Origin: Enterovibrio nigricans DSM 22720 | GTDB taxonomy: Bacteria > Pseudomonadota > Gammaproteobacteria > Enterobacterales > Vibrionaceae | Assembly (NCBI RefSeq): GCF_900167155.1 | Contig: NZ_FUXU01000043.1 | Span: 1 to 37,890 of the forward strand | Length of the DNA stretch: 37,890 nt | Direction: 5' to 3' | Part shown: piece after piece, positions 32,674 through 37,890 of the stretch | How the letters are laid out: each line of letters opens with the position of its first letter | Position numbering within the stretch: position 1 is the first letter of the stretch | Translations under genes and position numbers: made by a program | Notes under the pieces: generated by a model | What the model was told of the DNA's origin: nothing | The model's database searches: none | What the model saw: the letters and a program-made list of their open reading frames with translations, nothing else

Positions 32674-35553
32674 ATGACAGGGACGCCAAGCAATCACATG
32701 TATCTGGCGCTGATCAACACGCTTAAAGTACAGATACCTGCATCGCGATTGATCAATGACGAAGCAAAGCTGTTGGCATACGGCACAGACGCGAGTTTTT
32801 ACCGCATGATTCCCAAGCTGATTGTTCAAGCCAACACCTTAGAAGACATCGTCTTTATCATCCAGTCATGCTCAAACGCAAACATCCCTTTTACGTTCCG
32901 AGCCGCAGGGACAAGCTTATCGGGTCAAGCTGTTTCAGATTCCGTACTTATAACCCTGACAGACAACTGGCGCCACCATGAAGTCAGTTGTGACGGTGCC
33001 AAAATTCGCCTTCAACCTGGTGTCATAGGCGCGGATGCCAACAAATATCTTTCACCGTATCAACGGAAAATAGGGCCGGATCCTGCTTCAATCAATAGCT
33101 GCAAAATTGGGGGGATCGCTGCCAATAACGCCAGTGGCATGTGTTGTGGTACCGCCCAAAACACTTACAAAACCGTCGATTCAATGACCGTAGTATTGCA
33201 CGATGGGACGATTCTCAATACCGCCGATCCTGGCTCTGTGACACAATTTCGTGTTAGTCATCGTTCCCTTTTGTCGGGAATCTCTCAGCTGTGTGAGGAA
33301 GTAAAAAGCGATACCGCACTGTTCGAACGGATCCAACATAAGTATCGCCTCAAAAACACCACAGGGTATGCGTTAAATGCATTGATTGATTTTGAAGATC
33401 CTATCGATGTTCTGACACATTTGATGGTGGGCTCTGAAGGAACGCTGGGGTTTATCGCTGCAATTACCTACAACACGGTCATCGAGCATCCCAATAAGGC
33501 TTCTGCCCTACTGGTTTTTAATGACATAGAAAGCGCATCCAACGCCGTGACGATCCTTTCTGATACGCCCGTTTCAGCCGTTGAAATGATGGATGAGCGT
33601 GCATTGCAATCGGTTGCACATAAGGCTGGCATGCCTGACTTCATACCGACGTTAACACTAGAACATTGTGCGTTGCTCGTAGAGAGCCGCGCTGCCAGCG
33701 ACGATGCGCTATATCATCAGTGCCGATCGATTATGGCGTCCATATCAGCATTCGAAATCCCCTATCAGGTTATGTTCACGTCCGATGCAGCTACAGTAAA
33801 TACGCTCTGGGGCATCCGCAAAGGCATGTTCCCTGCGGTAGGTGCAGTTCGAGAAGCCGGCACCACCGTCATTATCGAAGATGTCGCATTTCCTGTTAAT
33901 AGACTGGCCGCGGGGATACGAGAACTACAAGCACTGTTTGAAGAATTTGCCTATCACGAAGCGATCATTTTTGGTCATGCACTAGAAGGCAATCTTCACT
34001 TCGTATTTACGCAAGGATTTGAATCTCAAACAGAGGTTAAGCGTTATGGCTCGTTTATGGACGCAGTCGCACAACTCGTCGCGGTGAAATATCAAGGGTC
34101 ATTGAAAGCAGAGCACGGTACGGGTCGAAACATGGCTCCCTATGTCGAACTGGAATGGGGAGCCGATGCGTATCGCCTGATGCGCCAAATTAAAACTTTG
34201 TTTGATCCAAAGGGATTACTCAACCCTGGCGTCATCATTAACGACAATCCCGACGCCCACATTACTCATTTAAAGCCTATGCCCAAAGCCGACGACCTTA
34301 TAGATCGTTGCATCGAATGCGGGTTTTGCGAAGCAGTATGCCCTTCAAGAACCCTTTCGCTTTCTCCCCGCCAGCGTATTGTGCTTTACCGGGAAATGCA
34401 GCGGCTCAAACATAGCAACGAGCATGATAAGTACAATGCGCTTGAAGAAACATTTAGCTATCTGGGTGTCGACACCTGTGCGGCAACTGGACTTTGCGCA
34501 GACCGGTGCCCTGTGGGTATCAACACGGGCGACCTCATCAAACAAGTCAGAACGGAAAAATACAAACGCTTTACGCCGATAGCAACATGGAGTGCGAACC
34601 ATTTTGGGACGACAACTGCACTCACGAGGCTAGGATTAAAAACCAATGCCGCCATACAGAGAACCCTTGGCGAGAGTGCGCTGAATAAAACCATCAATGG
34701 GTTAAGACGCTTATCCAATGGTAAGACCCCAAAGTGGCACCCAGACTTTCCTTCTGCTAATAATCACGTACCTAAAAACAGTGAAACCCGAAAAGCGAAA
34801 CGCGTCGTTTACTATCCATCGTGTGCCAGCAGGAATATGGGCAACGAGGTGACCAGTGAGGACAAGAAAACGTTGACAGAGGTGACAATGTCACTACTTG
34901 AGCGCGCTGGGTATCAGGTTATCATTCCGAAAAAGCTCGAAGAGCAATGCTGCGGTATGCCCTACGACAGCAAAGGTATGAAGACGCTCAGTAAAGAGAA
35001 AAGTTATCGCTTGGAGGCCACCTTGTGGCAGGCCAGTGAGCTTGGAAAACTTCCCATCCTGATGGATACCAGTCCCTGTGTAAAAATCAGCAAAGAGCAG
35101 TTTACCTTCCCTCTCGATGTCTATGAGCCCTCGGAGTTTGTGATTAAATATCTGCTGAGCGAACTAGATATTGAGCCAGTTGATGAAACCATCATGTTGC
35201 ATATCACCTGCAGCACACGTCGAATGGGACTCTCTGATTCATTGCTTAGCCTGGCGAACGCCTGTGCAAAGCAGGTCATTGTTCCTGAGCACATTGAATG
35301 CTGTGGTTTTGCGGGCGATAAAGGATTCTTTACTCCCGAGCTCAATGCTGCTGCAACCTTAACGTTAAAACAGCAAATACCACTGGATTGCAAAAGAGGA
35401 TTCAGTAACAGCCGTACATGTGAAATCGGTTTAACGCACCACAGTGGTATTCCCTATCGCTCAATCTTGTATTTGCTTGACGAAGTCTCTTCCGTTAAAC
35501 ATGCAAAAGCACATCGGATTGACAGAGAAGCGAAAGAAGAAGTGGTTAGCTAA
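32674..35553 (+). CDS. FAD- and Fe-S-containing D-lactate dehydrogenase (Dld-II type)
   Basis: The 959-residue protein fuses an N-terminal FAD-linked oxidase (about 45-500: GTSLSGQAVSD near 79-89, MVGSEGTLGFIAA, and HALEGNLH) with a ferredoxin-like [4Fe-4S] region (CIECGFCEAVCP near 545; CAATGLCADRCPVGI near 600) and two CCG domains (QCCGMPYDS near 759; ECCGFAGDKGFF near 875). This matches the Shewanella Dld-II and E. coli YdiJ families. D-lactate is the likely substrate because of the operon with lldEFG. A 2-hydroxyglutarate-type substrate is an alternative. A GAG-rich site and a 3-base gap place it in the operon. No lactate permease lies in the window. A hairpin follows. Confidence 0.9.
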   Translation: MTGTPSNHMYLALINTLKVQIPASRLINDEAKLLAYGTDASFYRMIPKLIVQANTLEDIVFIIQSCSNANIPFTFRAAGTSLSGQAVSDSVLITLTDNWRHHEVSCDGAKIRLQPGVIGADANKYLSPYQRKIGPDPASINSCKIGGIAANNASGMCCGTAQNTYKTVDSMTVVLHDGTILNTADPGSVTQFRVSHRSLLSGISQLCEEVKSDTALFERIQHKYRLKNTTGYALNALIDFEDPIDVLTHLMVGSEGTLGFIAAITYNTVIEHPNKASALLVFNDIESASNAVTILSDTPVSAVEMMDERALQSVAHKAGMPDFIPTLTLEHCALLVESRAASDDALYHQCRSIMASISAFEIPYQVMFTSDAATVNTLWGIRKGMFPAVGAVREAGTTVIIEDVAFPVNRLAAGIRELQALFEEFAYHEAIIFGHALEGNLHFVFTQGFESQTEVKRYGSFMDAVAQLVAVKYQGSLKAEHGTGRNMAPYVELEWGADAYRLMRQIKTLFDPKGLLNPGVIINDNPDAHITHLKPMPKADDLIDRCIECGFCEAVCPSRTLSLSPRQRIVLYREMQRLKHSNEHDKYNALEETFSYLGVDTCAATGLCADRCPVGINTGDLIKQVRTEKYKRFTPIATWSANHFGTTTALTRLGLKTNAAIQRTLGESALNKTINGLRRLSNGKTPKWHPDFPSANNHVPKNSETRKAKRVVYYPSCASRNMGNEVTSEDKKTLTEVTMSLLERAGYQVIIPKKLEEQCCGMPYDSKGMKTLSKEKSYRLEATLWQASELGKLPILMDTSPCVKISKEQFTFPLDVYEPSEFVIKYLLSELDIEPVDETIMLHITCSTRRMGLSDSLLSLANACAKQVIVPEHIECCGFAGDKGFFTPELNAAATLTLKQQIPLDCKRGFSNSRTCEIGLTHHSGIPYRSILYLLDEVSSVKHAKAHRIDREAKEEVVS

Positions 35554-35574
35554 TTCGCGGAAAACAAATTCCCT

Positions 35575-35611
35575 AAAAGCAAAGGCAGAATAAGCCTTTG
35601 CTTTCTTTTTA
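35575..35611 (+). terminator. Rho-independent terminator after the lactate operon
   Basis: Perfect 11-base stem AAAGCAAAGGC / GCCTTTGCTTT with a seven-base loop and CTTTTT after it. Confidence 0.9.
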
Positions 35612-35768
35612 ATCCGTCACCAGCAACACAAAGTGTGATCTTGGTTCATAAGCCCACACAACTATCGCAAGTTTACAGAACACTGACATTTCCCCATGCA
35701 TATCCAGACATTTCCCGTGCTACATTCCGCGCGCGTTTTTTGCACCCCCATTTTTATAAGGCTTTTGA

Positions 35769-36902
35769 ATGAAACGTTACGCGCTTTTTCCATTATTTAC
35801 TCTTGCTCTAACAGCGTGCGGCGGTGGCGGCGACAGCAGCAATACCACCACATCTTCTTCAGCTATGTCCGTAGAAGGCAAAATTGAACAAGTATCAGGC
35901 TCAACCATTACCGTTAACACGCATTCCTATGACGTCAGTTCTCTCGCTTATCAAGGAAAGCCATTAGACAGCAATATGCTGGTGCCAAATATGATGGTTG
36001 CCCTTCACACCAATGCACGAGCGAACAACAGTGCGAGTGTCGAGTTGGACCCGACTTTCACCGGTAAGATTACCAATATCGATCGCCTTCAAGGCACCTT
36101 CAACGTCAGCGGTGTTCCACTGACGTTCATTCGCCTGTCGCCAACGATTCAAAATGGTGATTGGGTGATGGTATCAACGCTACCAACGGCAAACATGGGC
36201 TATAAAGTGCTTTCTGTCGTGGGCTTCGAGTATGACGCGAATGGCATGGCTGAAGCTGAAGGTCGTGTTACTAATGTGAACTTCGAAAACAACACCTTTA
36301 AATTGGGTAATTCTCTGACCGTATTGTTCGATGAAAGGCTAGTTAATAACATTAAAAAGCTACGTAACGGCGCATGGGCTGAGGTTCTTGGCAGCTATAA
36401 TGAATCTACTGGCCAATTGGTTGCAGAATCAATCAAACTGAAAACGTTCAATACCATCAATGGTAAAGGTGAAATTGAAGGTGTAGTTACTTGGGTTGCT
36501 AACGATTTCAGCCGCTTTGAAGTAAACTACCGTGGACAATTTGACGTGGTGCCTTCTACCGAATTTGATGACGGTAGCAAATCTCAACTGCGCACAGGTG
36601 TCACGGTTGAAGTAGAATACGTTTCTAAGAACAACCGTACGATCGCAAAAGAAATTGAATTTGAAGATGATTTTGATTTCGACTTTGATTGGGACGATTA
36701 CGAGTTCGAATACAAAGGGTATGTCAGTGATATTAACCCTGTTGCCCAATCATTCCAGCTAAAGGGCAAAACCATATTCACTGATTCAAATACCGACTAT
36801 GAAGACGGCTTATCGTTTGATGCATTGAATGGCATCAACCTTGAAGTAGAAGGCGTACTTATTGGCTCTGACCATGTCGCCAGAGAGATTTCAAAGGACT
36901 AA
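35769..36902 (+). CDS. DUF5666-like repeat lipoprotein with an acidic-aromatic patch
   Basis: The 377-residue protein has a lipoprotein signal ending LTAC (Cys17), then a GGGG linker and a Ser/Thr run. The rest appears to be about five repeats of 60-70 residues, each beginning with a G-x-V/I-x-x-V strand: EGKIEQVSG, TGKITNIDR, EGRVTNVNF, EGVVTWVAND and KGYVSDINP. This is the small beta-barrel-like pattern of DUF5666. Near residues 295-313 there is an unusual run alternating Asp/Glu with Phe/Trp/Tyr (DFDFDFDWDDYEFEY). Such a patch might bind metal or cationic surfaces; this is inference. It is monocistronic, with a terminator 12 bases downstream. Function unknown. Confidence 0.78.
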   Translation: MKRYALFPLFTLALTACGGGGDSSNTTTSSSAMSVEGKIEQVSGSTITVNTHSYDVSSLAYQGKPLDSNMLVPNMMVALHTNARANNSASVELDPTFTGKITNIDRLQGTFNVSGVPLTFIRLSPTIQNGDWVMVSTLPTANMGYKVLSVVGFEYDANGMAEAEGRVTNVNFENNTFKLGNSLTVLFDERLVNNIKKLRNGAWAEVLGSYNESTGQLVAESIKLKTFNTINGKGEIEGVVTWVANDFSRFEVNYRGQFDVVPSTEFDDGSKSQLRTGVTVEVEYVSKNNRTIAKEIEFEDDFDFDFDWDDYEFEYKGYVSDINPVAQSFQLKGKTIFTDSNTDYEDGLSFDALNGINLEVEGVLIGSDHVAREISKD

Positions 36903-36911
36903 TCTTGATTG

Positions 36912-36939
36912 TAAATGCCCCTATTACGGGGCATTTTTC
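36912..36939 (+). terminator. Rho-independent terminator after the DUF5666-like gene
   Basis: Stem AAATGCCCC / GGGGCATTT with a short TATTAC-type loop and a T run. Confidence 0.88.
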
Positions 36940-37014
36940 CAATAGCCGTAGTAAAAAACATAGAAAAATGCAGAAAAACCGAACGCCAACATTTTTCCTA
37001 AAAATTGGTGAGTT

Positions 37015-37583
37015 TTAAATCGCAACCAATGTGTATACCTTGCCACCATTCACATAGTACTGGCCTTTGACTTCTTTTCTCCCTCGCCCTCGTAGCTTAT
37101 CTTCACAGAAATCACTCTCTAGTGTGTATTCTCTCTTATCACTATCAACGCTCTTAAATCTACAATATGCTGTTGCCGAATATTTACTGTCCATCGAACG
37201 TAAGCATTTCTGAAAAGCGTCTTTTGCAGACATGGCTATTGTCATTGCGACATTAAAGTCAACATTAAGTGAAGATATTATCTCCACTTCCATCTTATTC
37301 ATTGAAAATGCCCATATTTCTCGTGTCAACGTTGTTGGCAATACATCCTTAACGTCAACCCCGACCCCTTTATAATTTTCTTTTTTGCTAACCGCACATA
37401 TCGCCGAATTATCACACTCAGAAATTGTACCTATCACACAAGCTGGCCAAACTATCGGCGACCTTTTATTTGTCATTACTGACGCACTATGACCAAGCTT
37501 GGTAATGGCGTAGCTCGAAAGTAACAATCTTAAAAAATACTCTGCTTTACGATACTTGTTCTTTTTCTCTAAAAAATCGGGAC
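37015..37583 (-). pseudogene. Hypothetical gene truncated at its 5' end by an IS3-family insertion
   Basis: On the minus strand the frame is open without an ATG from the IS boundary (about 37583) through FLEKKNKYRKAEYFLRLL and LGHSASVMTNKRSPIV to a stop at 37015-37017. The first internal ATG is 30 codons in, and TTG 37527 is not preceded by a ribosome site, so the natural start lies on the other side of the IS. About 188 codons remain. The sequence has several cysteines, DVLPTTLTREIW, an MTIAMSAKDAFQKC helix and ends KVYTLVAI. The last part faintly recalls LPP20/FlgP-like lipoproteins, but I do not assign it. Base composition is more AT-rich than the rest of the window. Confidence 0.55.
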
Positions 37584-37890
37584 TGGTAAGACCCCAGAAC
37601 TCTATACACTTTCAAGCTTCTGATAATACTGTCTTTCGTATTCATTCGGTGACAGTCCACCATTAGTACCATGATTCCGTTTTGGATTGTAGAAGTACTC
37701 GATATATTCAAATATCTCAGAGCGTGCTTCCTCACGGGTTTTATAGATTCTTCGTTTTACTCTATCTTTCTTGAGCAGCGAGAAAAAACTCTCAGCAACG
37801 GCGTTGTCGTGACAGTTTCCCTTTCTACTCATGCTAATTTCCATATTGTGTTCTTTTAGGAAACTGCGCCAGTCGCTCGAGGTATATTGA
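37584..37890 (-). mobile_element. IS3-family insertion sequence, one end only
   Basis: The element runs off the right edge. Its end is inferred at 37584, where the outside-in sequence TGGTAAGACCCC has the terminal TG and a C-rich block typical of IS3-family inverted repeats, followed 18 bases later by the transposase stop. The other end and any target duplication are outside the window. Confidence 0.65.
37602..37890 (-). CDS. IS3-family transposase OrfB, C-terminal part
   Basis: Partial: 95 codons are visible, open to the right edge, ending KLESV. The reading frame starts QYTSSDWRSFLKEHNMEISM and continues MSRKGNCHDNAVAESFFSLL. It contains the third catalytic residue of the DDE triad (Glu in AESFF) and the YNPKRNHGTNGGLSPNEYE tail of IS3/IS150-type transposases. 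The two Asp residues of the triad and OrfA are beyond the window. The ATG at 37844 is internal, so this is not a short gene of its own. It may be a functional copy; that cannot be judged. Confidence 0.9.
   Translation of the reverse strand, partial: QYTSSDWRSFLKEHNMEISMSRKGNCHDNAVAESFFSLLKKDRVKRRIYKTREEARSEIFEYIEYFYNPKRNHGTNGGLSPNEYERQYYQKLESV

Noticed and set aside
37547-37735. 62-codon frame across the IS boundary
   Set aside because: It runs in a different frame through the transposase gene and the truncated gene and resembles neither.
1-37890. CRISPR arrays, tRNA or rRNA genes, prophage and toxin-antitoxin or restriction systems
   Set aside because: No regularly spaced repeats, cloverleaf-like segments, rRNA motifs or recognisable phage or defence proteins were seen by eye.

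Overview
This window looks like chromosomal DNA from a marine gammaproteobacterium of the Vibrionaceae. The support is protein similarity to Vibrio/E. coli families and a gene order I recall from Vibrio cholerae: a FIST-protein/hybrid-kinase pair, then ccoNOQP-fixH-ccoI-ccoS, fnr, uspE, ttcA and potABCD. No sequence search was possible, so genus and species are not assigned.

Layout. (1) 1-542: 3' part of a LysR-type regulator with no intact 5' end in the window. (2) 582-3874, minus strand: hybrid sensor kinase and an upstream FIST-domain sensor (NosP/VpsV-like). A degenerate Rossmann-fold gene (4028-4639) is transcribed away from them. (3) 4761-5171, minus strand: a small membrane-anchored protein gene broken by one in-frame TAG. 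(4) 5445-12472: complete cbb3 oxidase structural and assembly cluster, ccoNOQP, fixH, ccoI, ccoS and a TauE/SafE-like membrane protein. (5) 12536-15531: fnr, uspE and ttcA, three monocistronic-looking genes each followed by a hairpin terminator; fnr carries its own FNR-box-like site. (6) 15598-17825, minus strand: a three-gene envelope operon (membrane protein, Bax-type glucosaminidase lipoprotein, DUF2987-like periplasmic protein). (7) 18164-22047: potABCD polyamine importer. (8) 22120-22836, minus strand: cobB sirtuin. (9) 23007-26332: outer-membrane porin-like protein, small PstS-like periplasmic protein and membrane diguanylate cyclase, tightly packed. (10) 26407-28680: Nudix hydrolase, DUF3581-like protein and HDOD protein. 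(11) 28744-35553: LysR regulator divergent from lldE-lldF-lldG and a long FAD/Fe-S D-lactate dehydrogenase. (12) 35769-36902: repeat-containing DUF5666-like lipoprotein. (13) 37015-37890: a small gene remnant cut by an IS3-family element that runs off the window.

Together, regions 2-5 form a respiration and gas-sensing island: a high-affinity oxygen-consuming oxidase, its assembly factors, the oxygen-sensing regulator FNR, and a candidate nitric-oxide or FIST-ligand sensor with its kinase. The lactate genes would feed electrons to the quinone pool. The most system-like and least described candidate is the porin/periplasmic-protein/diguanylate-cyclase operon, which could link an outer-membrane or periplasmic solute to c-di-GMP. 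No CRISPR array, rRNA, tRNA, prophage or recognisable defence island was seen.
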